Shown: positions 36,950 through 50,289 of the stretch, piece after piece
Position numbering within the stretch: position 1 is the first letter of the stretch
Layout: each line of letters opens with the position of its first letter
NCBI GenBank assembly: GCA_024036415.1
Contig: JAMWET010003585.1
Span: 1 to 64,000, forward strand
Origin: Prochilodus magdalenae
Taxonomy: Eukaryota > Chordata > Actinopteri > Characiformes > Prochilodontidae
DNA length: 64,000 nucleotides
Reading direction: 5' to 3'
Program-made: the position numbers and the translations under genes
The notes under the pieces: generated by a model
What the model was told of the DNA's origin: nothing
What the model saw: only the letters and a program-made list of their open reading frames with translations
Database searches by the model: none

Positions 36950-37330
36950 GCACCCAGAAGGAAGTGTTGGATTGCAGTGCTATTGGGAAGGAAGATAAAG
37001 GTTACCAGGGCGGCGGTGGAGTGACCCCAGGCCTACTGGACATGTGGTGTGTGGGACAACAAACCTTGGTGCTGACCACAGTGTCTCCGTAGAAGATGAC
37101 CCAGGCACGACACCATTGCAGTCTTCAGTGATGTTGACGTGATGTTAAGGGTAGTCATCGTTATGGCCTGTGTGCATGTATTCACCCTAGCCACCCTGGG
37201 CCGGCCGTCTACTAATGGTGCTGGCACTATCAGGATGACTCATGGAGGGCATCACCCCACTCGGAGCTGTTGGGTCAGTCAGGTACAGCGCCAAGGCATG
37301 ACCTTGTTTACCTCACATGCGTGGTCGAGT
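36950..37330 (-). mobile_element. Tc1-like family 1, 3' half, internally deleted
   Basis: The reverse complement contains the family tail (CTTTATCTTCCTTCCCAAT, CACTTCCTTCTGGGTGCAGC) and the transposase words CACCATTGCAGTCTTCAGTG and GTCTACTAATGGTGCTGG. Part of the 3' region is deleted at about 37015. Confidence 0.65.
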
Positions 37331-38394
37331 GTGAATCATTAGCATCTCTCACAACGTCAAGCCTACCCACCAAGTTTCATTCCTGTTGGTTGATTCCTTG
37401 TGGCTCCTTCTATGCAATGCTTTGGTGGGGTATAGACTACCTGAGCCTCATAGCTCCCAGGCAAGACTAAACTTCAGACACCAAACTTTCGCCAAGAAAA
37501 AAGTCTTTCTGGATTTGATTTTCAAATCTGATGTGTGATTAAGGATCAGATCATATCCTGTGAAAAGCAGAGGCCTTCTGCTTGCTCGTAGACTCAGGTG
37601 GACTGAATAAAATGAAGCCAAAGAGTGAGTTTTAAAGCAGATGGTCATGTATATTAATCATAATCTTAGCAAGCCCAGGGGCACAAGCCTCCAGAATGAA
37701 GCTCGCGTACTTCTCCACTAACCTGAATATGATAGCACATCAACTATCTGATGCATGTTTAGATGTGCTTGTGCAATCAGCGTTTTTGTAGCCTGCTCCT
37801 GAAATTTAGCAGCTTTAGAATAGAACATTGAGTCCTGAGTCCCTGAATTCCCAACTCACAAAGCAATAGTTTAGCCAAACCATCAGAATTCCCCTAGTTC
37901 AGAATGTAGTCTGTTTGATATGTCTGTTGCACCAAGGTTGTTTCACCCTGCTCAGGAGCTTTATGGCTAATGAGGCTACCAGTGATTTAGACCATAGCCG
38001 ATCTGTTACTAGGCCTGGCTTTATCATTTGATTAGATGAGAAAATAAGAGAGGGATAAGGGGTTGTGGTTGTTATGGTGGTTGTGGTAGTGGTGGTGTGG
38101 GTTGGCAAGGCACCTTATTGGCTTCTTCCCGTGTCACCTTATTATTAGTGATTGCGCAACATGCGACATTATTGTTAGTCTGTGGTATATTCTTCATCCC
38201 TCATTCTTTCATACACTCCCCTTCATTTTTAGCAACACCTTAGCAACCAGCTAGCAACAAGCTTGTCTACTAACTAGTCCAACTAGTCTAGATATTGGCA
38301 CCATTCCAAGTTTGATTGGGAATTATGTGCTTATATAGAGATTTTTGATCTGACGTACCTTTTTGGAAAATTTCTGAATTTCTTCCCCATTATG
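37331..38394. other. Intergenic, no gene seen
   Basis: A GT-rich low-complexity stretch lies near 38040-38105. CTTAGCAACCAGCTAGCAACAAG words (38235-38265 and again near 38700) are typical fish low-copy repeats. Nothing else is recognised. Confidence 0.45.
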
Positions 38395-38665
38395 AGTGAA
38401 TGCGGTGGAAAGGTGCATGACCATCTACTGTACTTCTGCTCGGCTGACAGACACCATTTCAGGGTTGGTGTTGGTCCTACCTGCATTCGTCTGTTTGTCT
38501 TTTTTTTCCCCCATAGCTCGTTCTTCCCATAGAGTCCCATTCATCTTCATACCAACACAAACCCTGCAGCAAATGAACTGCATGTACTCACTTGGGACAG
38601 GTCCCCACACTCTAATCCACAGACATACTGACCCACACTCCTCTATGTGTGATTGATTCATCCCT
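38395..38665. repeat. Dispersed repeat shared with 62305-62365 and 62765-62930
   Basis: ATCTACTGTACTTCTGCTCGGCTGA..GACACCAT, ATTCGTCTGTTTGTCTTTTTTTTCCCCCATAG and CATAGAGTCCCATT match 62765-62930. GACATACTGACC.ACACTCCTCTATGTGTG matches the reverse complement of 62310-62350. The class is unknown. Confidence 0.55.
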
Positions 38666-39278
38666 TGTTCATCAGACACTAATTGTTAGATACTTAGCTA
38701 GCGACAACCAGCTAGCAACAAGGTAAAGCCGTGCAATTACTCTGCTTTTACTTTTTCTGCATCCACTTTTCTAGTTTTGTCAGTGTGTTTGTCCATTTCT
38801 GAAGATAACAGTATGTTATACAGTGTCAGAAACCGCACTAGATCTGTCTGTTTTGAGTTAGAATAGTTTATGGCTACAAGCTTAGCGATGTAGCTAACCA
38901 ACCGGACATTAGCAAAACGCTGTAGTGGAAAATCCGATTAAAATCACTCTTCTCATCTGCTGTTCAGGTGATATGCCCGGCTTTGACCACGGCTATGTTG
39001 AACACAGGTTTAACTTCCTTCCTGGACTTTCAGCGGTCCAGCTCCCCATATGTGTGTAATTCACTCACTCATATGAGATCACCATGTAAGGCTTCAGACT
39101 TCTCACGATAGAACACATCCACACTGACTCTCAGGACGCTTTGTTATCTTAATTTAGCTCTCTGGACTCGCATGGATAGAACTCAGAGCAGAGCCAGTGC
39201 TGAACTCGCAGAGAGAGAAAGAGGGAGGGAGGGAGGGAGGGAGAGAGAGAGAGTAAGAGAGAGAGAAAGAGAGAGAAG

Positions 39279-39338
<60 letters not shown>

Positions 39339-41094
39339 CTCTGGCGTCACCGCTGGCCCTCAATCAGAGCACGGTCGAGCCAGAGTGTCCCGCCAGGACG
39401 TGTGTTTCACATTTACTCACCCACTCTCCTCCCCTTGCTCCCTCCACTCTAACGCACACAAACACACACACACGAACACACACAGACACACACACACACA
39501 CTCACATCACATAAGCAGCTGAGCTCCAGTGCCGCTCGCAACATGCACACATGCCCTTGCAGAGTTTTATGCACACCCATACACGCAAGTTAGTTTGCGA
39601 CCACCAGGTTTCCACAAAATTGTTCAGCATGTGGGCACACTCTAACGGGAAGGGGAATTCCACTTTTTGGATGATCTCTGCTTAATGAAACGGTTAAGAT
39701 CCAAACCGAGTCATGCAGAGTGGTCTGATGTGGAAGGCTCCGTTCTGAGGAAGCTCAGAGGAGTCCGATTCGTTCACAATGGTGCTGATAAGAGCTTCCT
39801 CACAGGGAGTTATTGCATGAATGCATTGACTGAGACATTGTGTAAGTTTACACGCACTTAGTAATCCAGTCCTCATCAGATTTTTGCAGTGACCTGATTA
39901 CACAAGTGGTCATTTAAACAGCCTACTCTGATTTCACAGATCAGATTAAAACTTGCCCTATGTTTAAACGAACAGCCAATAGCAAGTATGTCTCTTGTGG
40001 GTGTGTCCGAGGCTAATCGCGTTGTCTCATGTAGGCGTGTACAAGGTCCATGAGAGCTAACCAGTTGTTGACAAAAGAATTTGTATGGAAACCACTTGTA
40101 TGCATAGCTAGCTTTATGTGCTGGTTAGCATGCTAGCTTGCCTTGCTAGCTATTGAGTGACTTAACTCCCCAGAGACACCCAACAATATCTGCTATGTCC
40201 TTCAAATAGATAGCAGATGTGCAAAATATAATCATATGACCCGGGAAAAGAAGAAATAGCCGTTATTAACTTCTCCTCAACGTTTACCACCACACTGCTA
40301 AGAACTGGAACCAAATGCAGTAAGGCTTTGTTGCGATTGTAGCGGTATGCTAAGTAATAGAGCAAAAAAAAACAGAAACAGCAAAAGAACAGAATGCACA
40401 ATTGTGGAAAAAGTGGTGCTCAGTCTAAACCACCCCCAAAAAATCCAAGTCATAAAGCCACCGACCTTGAAAACTGTGATGAAAACTCTGTTGGATCCCA
40501 ACAACGTTTGTGTTCTTCTGAATATTAATGTGAATCTGGAACAGAAATTAAGTTAGCGAGCGTTTGGCGAATTCCTTCTGAGACCAATACATTTCGGCAG
40601 CCTGTTTTCATTGGCGAAAGTTGTTTTCCTTTCATTTTGGTGGTGTGAGTTTAAAGCTCAGCAGCTTAATAGAATGGAACAAGCCGCTAGCAAACAGTCA
40701 TTTCAGAAGGCTTTCTGGTCAGTGGTGTTTCTTTTTTCCAGAGAGCATCAAAGCAACTTTTCCGCGTTGCTTGCCCTGCCGCGACATTTACAGGACCTGA
40801 AAGGAAACAAAGGGCTAATAAAAAAGACGGGTCTGGCACTGTTACGGGACACTTTCAGAATGCATGATTTATAAACATTCGCTTCCACATGCGTGGGCAC
40901 CTATGAACAGGCAGGAGCATTAAATGGCTCAACCAACAGACAAGCATGTGTATTCGGCCTACAAAGTATTTACCTCCGTGGAGCCATTTACTGGAATCAT
41001 AAATAAGAAGCATTATCACTGGTCTGTGTACATTAATTGTCCAAAAAGTAGTTGCACAAATAGATCTCAGAATGAATCAACCAATGGGAGTGAG
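38666..41094. other. Intergenic with GA and CA microsatellites
   Basis: A (GA)n block with AAAG/GGGA variants lies at 39212-39336 and a CA-rich stretch at 39458-39502. Frames of alternating E/R or S/L across them are artefacts. No gene was recognised in the remainder. Confidence 0.6.
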
Positions 41095-41770
41095 AGTTGG
41101 TGCGTAGGTTTAAAATTGTGAGACATGAGAATGATGTAAGCAAAGGACAGACCTTATTGGTGTACCTGATTGACCCAACAGTCACAATTGTGGACATTCA
41201 GCGAGCAGTGATGCCCTTCAGGAGTCATCCTGTTAGTGCCAGCACCATTGACAGATGGCTGCACCATGCAGGACTAGGTGCACACAGACTTTTATGACTA
41301 CTGCCCTTAACACCACGTCACCGCAATGGTGTCAGACTGTCATGGAGTGACTCAGAATGGCAGCGGGTCATCTTCAGTGACGAGTCCCGCTTTTGTCTTG
41401 GTGGAGACGACCAATGCATCTATGTGTGGAGGGTCAAGGCTAAGATAAATGTTTTGTAGTCACACGTCACACGCTAGACAGCCTGCTGTCACACCACCTC
41501 CACCCCTACTGCACAATTGCCGGAACTGTGTGAGAATATTCAAGATACATGGGATGGATTATCACAGGACACCATTAGGAACCTCTACAACTCCATGATG
41601 AGACGTCTGGTTGTGGTACCATACTGGGAGACACTACTTCTGTGTGTGTAGCTCAATAAATATTCCCCATATCAGTCTAAATGTATCATCATCTATTGTT
41701 CCTGGTCACCTTTATCTTCCTTCCCAATAGCACTGCAATCCCACACTTCCTTCAGGGTGCAGCTATTAAT
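41095..41770 (+). mobile_element. Tc1/mariner-like family 1, best-preserved 3' half
   Basis: The frame pieces read DPTVTIVDIQRAVMPF, VSASTIDRWLHHAGLGAHR and then, after a stop, SDSEWQRVIFSDESRFCLGGDD with YVWR. FSDESRF is the first catalytic aspartate motif of Tc1-like transposases. The shared tail ends CCTTCAGGGTGCAGCTATT. The later catalytic residues are not preserved. Confidence 0.8.
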
Positions 41771-42699
41771 TTTGATTGTAAGTATACTGTATAACCATTA
41801 CAAGACCCCTTGTAGCCCACTCACAAGTCATTGTAGGTTCATATGCACCTTCTTTGTGGATCTGCAGTGATTGGTTGGCGGTGTGTATGATGATAATGCC
41901 ACTTTGTATGAAATGGCAATGGTTACATGAATATTTTTTTCTATATTGCACCATTATGGGTTCCGCTGTGATGTCAAAGAAAACCTTTTTTGATCAGAAA
42001 GTAAAATATAATGCACATAACTTAACCGAGCTCCAGTAGAGCATGGTGTGGGTCTTCACGTTGGCTTCTTGCGACGTTTTCTGTGAACTTGCTGTGAAGC
42101 GATCAGATGAATATCCTTTAAGATTCACCCTGAAGGCATATAACCCTTTTCCTCGTGATTGCTTTTTGATTGCTGAGCTGTGTTTAGGTCACAGAACTCG
42201 CATCTATATTGTTTCGTTCACACTCTCAGTGATAGAGCACTATTTTAAAGCATGTAGACAACTCACAGCGAGAAAACATTTTTTTGGGTTTCATGGTGTT
42301 GCTTTCTCCGCTTTGTAGATTAAGCTGTAATTTGTAAGTTCTGTAGTCTAAAACCAAAATGAACTAAAACTATTTATATATCTGAAGAAATAGCTGTTTT
42401 GATGGTATGTACAGTGTTGCAGATATCTCATGCAGTTAGCATGCTAACTAGCTAGCCTTGTCCTGCCATTTAGCACCACTTGTAGCTAAAGATATGATAG
42501 TGAGTCACTGTAGCATTGAGTCAGTTTACTTAACATGAGAGGATAAAGAAGTAGCACTGTTGGTGCCAGTGGATAGAAGAAGGCACACATCAGTGATATG
42601 AAGCATCTGGGAGACTTACATGAACCACAAAGAGAGTGACCTAGCAGCCACAGTTGTAGAAATTCCGGTAGCAGTGATGTCTTTGTCAAACGACTGCCT
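41771..42699. other. Intergenic, no gene seen
   Basis: A 91-codon frame at 42043-42318 has no recognisable motif. AGTTAGCATGCTAACTAGCTAG near 42435 is a short palindromic fish-type word. Nothing else is supported. Confidence 0.45.
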
Positions 42700-43125
42700 C
42701 GACTGCATTACGATGATTGCCCTTAACCCAAGTCAACATCACCAAAGACTCCAATAGTGTCGTACCTGACTGTCATGGAGTGACTCCGAATGGCAGGGGA
42801 TCAACCTCAGTGACGAGTCTTGCTTTGTCTCTGTGTGAGGAGGCACGGTGGTCAGCACCACGATTAAGGGCTTGTTGTCACATGTCCAAAAAGCCTGCAG
42901 GACTCCATTATGAACCTCTACAACTCCATACCGAGACGTCTGGCATGTTGCGTTAGCAAACATGGAGGCCTGACACCACACTGAGTCACTACTTCTGTAT
43001 GTGTAGCTCAATATATTTTCCCCATATCAGTCTCAATGTATCATCATCTACTGATCCTGGTCACCTTTACCTTCCTTCCCAACAGCACTGCGATCCCACA
43101 CCTCCTCCTGAGCACAGCTGTTCTT
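42700..43125 (+). mobile_element. Tc1-like family 1, 3' half, deleted
   Basis: It carries TGTCATGGAGTGACTC.GAATGGCAG, GACGAGTCTTGCTTTGTC and the tail TGTGTAGCTCAATATATTTTCCCCATATCAG..CCTGGTCACCTTTACCTTCCTTCCCAACAGCACTGC. An internal part is missing. Confidence 0.7.
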
Positions 43126-45835
43126 TTTGATGATTCACATTTTGCACAGCATCACTTTTTCGGAAATGGGGTTTATTGAAGAATCATTTTTATGTTCCCT
43201 ATAGCACCTTTCTAAGAACGCTTCTTTACAGAGCCATGAGGAAAGACAAGTCTTCTCAGAACTGTATATTCAGGGACCGTTTAGAAGCTCGTATTTTTAG
43301 GAGCATATGAGAAACGGGAATGTGTATTTTTTCCGAATGCCTGGGCTGCATTAACAGGTACATGAGTCTGGCACTTCAGTGAGGAGGAGCTGCTTGATGC
43401 GATCTTGGCCAGGGTCAGCTGAAGGTCATCCTCCTCCGCTGCTTATCCGAGTGCTTAATGGGGGAAGATGAGGACAGCTCCCTGCCGTAGCACACAATGA
43501 ATCCCACTGGGTAGCCATATGCCAGATCAGCACAGCTCCACTGTGGTCCAGGAGGACCACAAGGTCTTGTGGAACTGCTGCAGCAATGAGTCAAGCCTAT
43601 TAGAAAAAGGCAATGTCGCAGAGAGGCAAGAGACCAAGGCTCTTTCCCAGGCTTCGGGGTGCGACACGAGTGGACAGTTTAGAATGTTGTGACAGTAACT
43701 GGAGGAGTCTGTCTCTAACGTGGACCGGAGAGACTGTCGCAGCGGTGCGGCGCGTGCCACCTTCAGAACACCTCATTAGAGCGTGTCTCAAAGACAAGGT
43801 GTCTCCTTCAAAAGCCTCATACTCTGCTCGCTTGCAGTAATGCGGAATATAGACTAACTGGAAATGGGCATCCGTGGAAGAAGCACATGGTGGAAGAAAT
43901 ATGGCTCGTGTGCAAACACCAGCAACACATTTAGACTACACCGGGAGCATAAAAGCAGGAATTCTGAGAAGAAGCCGGACGTGGAAGCCCTGTGTTTGAC
44001 TGATATACAGTATTCAAGAACTGTGGGAGCTTAGGAATGATTTAGGTTCGTCGTTCCCGGAATTCCCATATGAGGCAATAAATCTTACTTGAAGGTCTTT
44101 CCTATCTTCCTTAACCCTTAGGAGCGAGGCATTCCAATTTTTTCCATTGCTATATATTACATTTACATTGCATCCGCTTTGAATGTTATTGCATGGTTGC
44201 ATAACTACCTGCATGGGCAATTAGCCTGTTCTGGATCGGCACGTTTCCGCTTTTCTCTCTTTGTCTCGATGCAGAGAAATGATAAAAAGCATGGCCCAAA
44301 TGCAAAACGAGAGTGTTTGCACAATTGTTTTCCACCATTCCTCAAATTCAGATCCTCACAAATAACAGAAACATGGCAAAAATGAACCGAGAGCCTTTTT
44401 TCCCATCAGCAGAACAAGACTCTTCTCAACAACAACTTTTCATCAAATTCAGATCATAATACCACATCTTACGGTGTCGACTTACAAGCTCAAAGGCGCC
44501 ATTTATTTCAAGTCAGGGATCCCTTCTGAGTTATTGAGTTTCCAGGCAAAACAGCCTTTAAGAACAAGGAAAAGGAAGTTTCCAAAACTGGAGTTTAAAA
44601 AACAATAAAAAAGCTACAAAGAAAACTGGACTCTTAACCACCTGGCCAAGACTTGGACCACCAAAACTGTCCCCATCAGATAAACCTCACTTAAAGCTTT
44701 CATCTCTCTCACATCAAACTCCACTCTCACCCCAGATCTTATAATGTCCACAGGAGTTCCATTCATCCTTCCACTATGGGAAGACACCTCAAAGCTATGG
44801 GTCTGAAAGGACATGTAGCTAGCAGTGAGCTAGCAGGAACAACTCTCGGCTAACGTTACCTACCTAGAAACAGTTCTAATGAAGTTTTACAGAAAAAGTT
44901 TTAATGTAAGGTTTAAAGACCATTTTAAAGATGTTAACTAAGACACTACACTACTAGGCTACTACGAGGGTTCTGAGGATGTTGTCAAGACCACAGGTCA
45001 TGTTAATAATAGAAGAACATTCTCAGAGCAACATTCAGAAGATGTTTTAGGCTGTTACTGAGACCTGGCATGGCAGAAAGGCATTAGAACCTTGTAGAAG
45101 GTTCTCCTACCCTTAGAAAGAACATTTTGGGAAGCAAAAGAAAACGTCAAGTGCTGAGAACATTAATGGAACATGGCATACTCTGAGAACATTTGCAGAA
45201 CAAAGACAGAAGCTACTGGTGTGCTGAGGAAAATGGACTGGTCACGTCAGAGTTTGGAACCAACCTCCGAAGTCCTGTGCAAACTGGTTTAGTGTAAACT
45301 GGTAAGCCCTGTGATCTTAATCCGGTATCTGCCTTGTCTGTAGCCACACTAAGTATGCTGAATAATAATTTCAGAGCCAGTTATCTCCTATAATTCTCCA
45401 AGCTCAAAGCTCTTTAGTAACAGTAGTCCTGCTCCAGTCGACGTCCCAGTTGTGTAATAACAAACCCCAGTAATGAAAAACAGCAGCTCCCTTTATTTTC
45501 TCTTTTTGTGGCCTAAAGACCAGACAAACAGCTGAACTAGAGCTTGATTTGACCCCATTCCTTAGTCCTCAAGATCCTAATGCTAGTCTGTTTGATATTT
45601 AACCACACAGCGGGTTGTTACTGTGGTCCCTGTAGTGTAATGATAATCTAAACATCCAAGGAATTATTTTTTTGGTGTTTCGGTACTGGCTATTTGGGAT
45701 ATCTTTTGGAATGCACCAAAATCCTGTATCCTGTACCAAACGGTTAGTCCCATTATCGGACCTCCTCTAGTAAACCTAATCCAGCTTGAGTAGGGTTTAT
45801 GGCTGAACTGTGGAAGTGTCACGGTGAGAATATCC
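43126..45835. other. Intergenic; GC-rich non-repeat stretch at 43380-43840
   Basis: No gene was recognised. 43380-43840 has higher GC and CpG than its surroundings and no match to other repeats in the window. A 66-codon minus-strand frame at 44614-44814 looks mildly coding-like but has no known motif. Confidence 0.4.
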
Positions 45836-45943
45836 CTGTAGACCTCCGGATTGATGCATTCATTGATGTGTTACAACAAACCTCCACACACGGATTCGTT
45901 GGTCGCCTCCACCAAGACAAAAGCAGGACTCGTCACTGAAGAC

Positions 45944-46782
45944 CAGCGTTTCTCAACCAGGGTGCCGTCTGTCTTCATCGGGGGTGCCGTCAAAATATTC
46001 TGATGTGAAATAAAAAACTTTAGTTTTAAAAATTGAAGCTTATTATACGCTTTAAAAATCATTCAAATTTATCTCATATGACCCTTATCATGGTCAGCAC
46101 GTGATTACGCAAATAGCCTCGTGTAAACTGTTTTTTTTTTTTTTTTTCCACGCACTGCGAGAGCCCACAAGCTAGCATGGAACGTTTTTTGAAAAGAAAG
46201 GCTGGAGAATCAGATAACTCTGAATCTGAGCCACCAACTTCTTCATTCAGTGGTAGTTTGGCAGTTGGTGTAACAGAGGCCAGCAGCAAGGCAAAGAAAA
46301 GACAATACGACGACAGCTACTTGTCGTATGGTTTCATCTTCACCGGGAATCCATTTTGCCCTCTACCTTTGTGTCTGGTATGTGGCATGAAATTATCAAA
46401 CCAAGCAATGGTTCCGAGCACGCTCAAAAGACACCTGACAACAAACCACCCATCGCTAGCCAGTAAGAATGCAGAGTATTTTTCACGTTTGAAAAGTCAG
46501 CATAGGCGACAAGAGCAAGTGATGATAAAGTGTGCAAAAGTGTCAGAGAAAGCCTGCCCCCCCCCCCCAAACTCCTGGAGGCTAGCTACTGTAGTATACT
46601 GTATTTAGGGCCGAAATAGTAGCTAAGGCTAAGAAGCCGCACACGATTGCCGAGACGGTCATACTGCCAGCATGTACAGCTATTCGCAAGCAGCGAAAGA
46701 GATTGCAAAGGTTCCTGGGGTGCCTTAAAATTTTGCATACTTATAAGGGGTGCCACGACTGAAAAAAGGTTGAGAAACGCTG
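45944..46782 (+). mobile_element. hAT-superfamily transposon, deletion derivative with BED-finger remnant
   Basis: The element has perfect 15-bp terminal inverted repeats, CAGCGTTTCTCAACC (45944-45958) and its complement (46768-46782). It is flanked by 8-bp direct repeats, CTGAAGAC (45936-45943) and CTGTAGAC (46783-46790), differing at one base. Eight-base target duplications are a hAT trait. It is only 839 bp, too short for a complete transposase, and is inserted in a Tc1-like element. Confidence 0.9.
46177..46608 (+). pseudogene. Truncated hAT (ZBED5/Buster-like) transposase
   Basis: The 143-codon frame starts MERFLKRKAGESDNS. It contains a BED-type zinc finger: CLVCGMKLSN, then LKRHLTTNHPSL (Cys-x2-Cys ... 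His-x4-His, about residues 65-95), followed by the typical NAEYF..LK. Known family members run several hundred residues beyond this with the RNase H-like catalytic core and dimerisation region. Here the frame breaks after a C-tract (CCCCCCCCCC at 46557). Just downstream, out of frame, AEIVAKAKKPHTIAETVILPA is still legible before the element ends. The catalytic core is therefore deleted and no active enzyme is made. Confidence 0.8.
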
Positions 46783-47000
46783 CTGTAGACTACCCCGCTG
46801 CCTTTCTGAGTCACGCCATGACAGTCACGATACCACTGCAGTCTTTGGCGACGTTGATGGGGTGTTAAGAGCAGTCGTCATAACGGTGTGCGTGCATGTA
46901 GTCCTGTGTCGTGCAGCCGTCTGCCAAAGGCTGCTTTTTTTTATTTGTATTTCAACTAATTGAATTGTCTGATGCTGTATTGAAGGGTGGTGATGTATGT

Positions 47001-47967
47001 GTACATGCGTCAGGATGATGTACAGTGGTACTGTTGTATTTGTCTTGGGGGGGGGCAACAAAGACATTTTGAAAAAAAAAAAAAAAACATTAGCTCATGA
47101 AGGGGTTCACTCAATGGTGGCTGTTTTGTCGGACGATGCGTCACCTCTTACTCATCGTAGTTCATTTAGGTCTCCTATAACCTTCTTGTCGCTGGTGCAT
47201 GCCTTCATTTACACCTTGCCGCCAACAGTGTGCTACGGTAGTATCTGGACGGCCATTATGGTGTGCAATGCATGGTTAAGATCATCCCACTTTCATTCCC
47301 GTTGGTCTTCTAGGTGCAGATTTTTTCTGATGAGTCGTGTATTAATAACATAACGAAAACTACTTTTAACATAGACAATAACTGTTGAAGTAATATATTA
47401 AGGCTTAGGCCTTATCTCCGTCCCAAGGTGCTAAGAAATGAACCCATGCTTTTGATTTTTCTTGAACTAACTGCTGCGATGCATTGTTCATAGGACTTTC
47501 TACAGCTACAAGAATTGTAGCATCAGTCCACTGCTACTCCCAAAAAAAAAAAAAATCAGCACTGGTTTGTCAGTCTCTTGTTGGGTGCATGCATATCTGA
47601 GGGTCTAAAAGATTATTTTTCAAATCATGTTTCGGGATCATCTAGTGCTGCCGTCCTCCATATTCCATGACTGAAACCGAAAAAGAGGCAGCCTTATGTT
47701 TTTTTTGCAGCAGAGATCTGGAACACATTACCAGTAAACACTAATCAGACCTCTTGTGTCAATGCCTCCAGTAAACTGATGAAGCACGTTTCTGTACTTC
47801 AGCTTTAACTAGTGTTTTGTTGTTTTTCTGGCTTTTACTGAAATATAAATTCCCAGTGTGGGGTGTCCCGTCTGGGGCATGATCTCCCTGTGTCTGTATG
47901 GGTTTCCTCCAGGTGCTCTGTTTTCCTAACACAGTCCAAGGACATGCTGCAGTGACTCAGAGCAGCT
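47001..47967. other. Intergenic, no gene seen
   Basis: It contains a poly-A of about 15 near 47072 and a G run near 47048. A 118-codon frame (46997-47353) has no recognisable motif. Confidence 0.45.
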
Positions 47968-48352
<385 letters not shown>

Positions 48353-49611
48353 AGCTGCTCTGCGCTGTGCTGGACTGGCGGCCTGTCCAGGATGTGTCCT
48401 GTCCTCTGTCCAGTCAGTGCCTAGATGACCCAGAAGGTTACCCTGTTAACTTCTCTTTCAGCTTTTTGGTAGAGGACATTTTAAATAACAAGGTGCAGAA
48501 CTCAACGGCAGAGGTGTGTTGGGCTAATCCAGTATAGGTCACTGAGTCTTTTAATAAATACACTGTGGATTGTTTTTGATGGAGTTTCCAAACACTGTCT
48601 AATTTTGTCTGCATATTATAGTTTCAGGTTTTAATAAACATAATCATATAACATTATACATTAACAAGGAGTCTAATAAGGGTAAAATCATTTTGCGTTA
48701 CCAAATGGTCTAATTGTTTAATATGCTTAAGGTGTCTGTGCTAAGCTAATGTAATTAAAACCCACTGTGTGCTTTATTTTTATTGTCCCAAGCAATTTCT
48801 TTTTTCTTGGTGAGGACATGAAAGGGGAAATTGTCTCAAAAGATGAACGAATGAATGATTGAATATTATTAATACGTGGGTTTTTTGTTCCTGACTTTAT
48901 TTTTCAATAGCAATAAAAATGTCTTGCCACTCTTCTTCTGGAGCTGCATTGCTAATGTATGAAAGGTGATACATGAATAATGGTCATTATTATTATTATT
49001 ATTATAGACTCATATATGGAAACTAGTAGGGATAACCTTTCTGTCTCTTCATCCGTATGGTTCCCTTTATGATGAAGATGCAGCAGAAACGGGCACTTTG
49101 TTGGAGCCTGACGTTTAAACTGAAGCAGCCTCGCTGTCGGCCGGCGTCTGGCAGCGAGCGTCGCAGCCGCTGCATCCAATTCCGTGATCAAAGGCGTGGA
49201 TGTGCTGGAGAGGAATGAAATAGAATGAGACGAGAGGGGAATGTTCCAATAAAAGGCCCAGAGGATCGAAGGAGCCCCTACTTAAAGGTTTGTTTGTAGC
49301 CAGTCGTTCTGACTCAGGTACATAAATCAGCGAAGCCCATGACACCGAGCGCTGCATAAATTACTCTCTCGTTCTGGTAAAAGCAGCCGAATCCACACGT
49401 GCCGTGGCAAACCAGGAGGTGACATTTAACATACTCCAGTAGCTGTGAGAAGCAACGATCCCTGTTTGGCATCTGCTCAGTATCAACATGAAGGAAATCG
49501 CGGTGCTGCTTTCAGTAGGGTAGATCATTTCTAAATAGCTTGTTCATTTACCCCTTGGATATTCCACATATACGAGACAACTCAAAACCCAGAGCCTTTT
49601 AAAAACAAAAC
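48353..49611. other. Intergenic; GC-rich non-repeat stretch at 49080-49480
   Basis: No gene was recognised. An (ATT)n stretch lies near 48988-49005. 49080-49480 is GC/CpG-richer and matches nothing else in the window. Confidence 0.4.
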
Positions 49612-50285
49612 TCTACATGCACGCAGACTGCCCTTAACACCACCTCAACATCACCAAAGACTGCAATGGTGTTGTGCCAGACTGCTATGGAGTGACTCAG
49701 AATGGCAGCAGGTCATCTTCAGTGACGAGTCCCGTGTTTGTCTTGGTGTAGATCACGAATGAATCTGTGTGTGGAGGCAACGTGGTCAGCACCAAGATGA
49801 AGGGTCTGTCATCACTACATATACGGCATTTAGCTGAGGCTCTTATCCAGAGCGACTTACCAGGTTAATCATATTACAGGTAGGCCAGTGTAGTGTTAGG
49901 AGTCTTGCCCAAGGTCTCTTATTGGTGTAGCACAGCATAGTCACCCAGACCAGGATTCGAAACCCAGTTTCCCACAGCTGGTGGTGACTCCCTGGCGGGT
50001 GGTGGTATTATCTGCTGAGCTACACCAACTACTACCACCCACCTAACCACTTCAGGGAGTGTGTGAGAATATTCAAGCTGCATTGGATGGATTACCGCAG
50101 GACACCATTAGGAACCTCTACAACTCCATACTAAGAGACACTACTTCTGTATGTGTAGCTCCATAAATATTTCCCATATCAGCCTAAATGTATCATCATC
50201 TATTGGTTCTGGTAACCTTTATCTTCCTTCCCAACAGCACTGCAATCCCACACCACCTTTTGGGTGCAGCTATTCTTTTAATGGT
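49612..50285 (+). mobile_element. Tc1-like family 1, 3' half, interrupted by a SINE
   Basis: ACTGCCCTTAACACCACCTCAAC..GACTGCAATGGTG, TGGAGTGACTCAGAATGGCAGC and CAGTGACGAGTCCCG lead to GGTCTGTCATCA. After the SINE come GTGTGTGAGAATATTCAAGCTGC and the shared tail ending TTTTGGGTGCAGCTATT. Confidence 0.8.
49817..50030 (-). repeat. tRNA-derived SINE
   Basis: On the minus strand the A-box side is GTTGGTGTAGCTCAGCAG and the B-box side is GGGTTTCGAATCC; the tail is TCTGGATAAGAGCCTCAGC. It is inserted in the Tc1-like copy at 49612-50285. Confidence 0.8.
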
Positions 50286-50289
50286 GAGT

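Larger units (their letters stand above)
45836..47000 (-). mobile_element. Tc1-like family 1 fragment, split by a hAT element
   Basis: The left part (CCTCCACACACGGATTCGTTGGTCG, CACCAAGACAAAAGCAGGACTCGTCACTGA) and the right part (CCGCTGCCTTTCTGAGTCACGCCATGACAGTC, CACTGCAGTCTTTGGCGACGTTGA) are adjacent stretches in the uninterrupted copies. The hAT element sits at 45944-46782. The right border is approximate. Confidence 0.75.

Noticed and set aside
39154..39522. Arg/Glu-rich frame of 116 codons
   Set aside because: Created by the GA microsatellite, with flanks showing no coding character.
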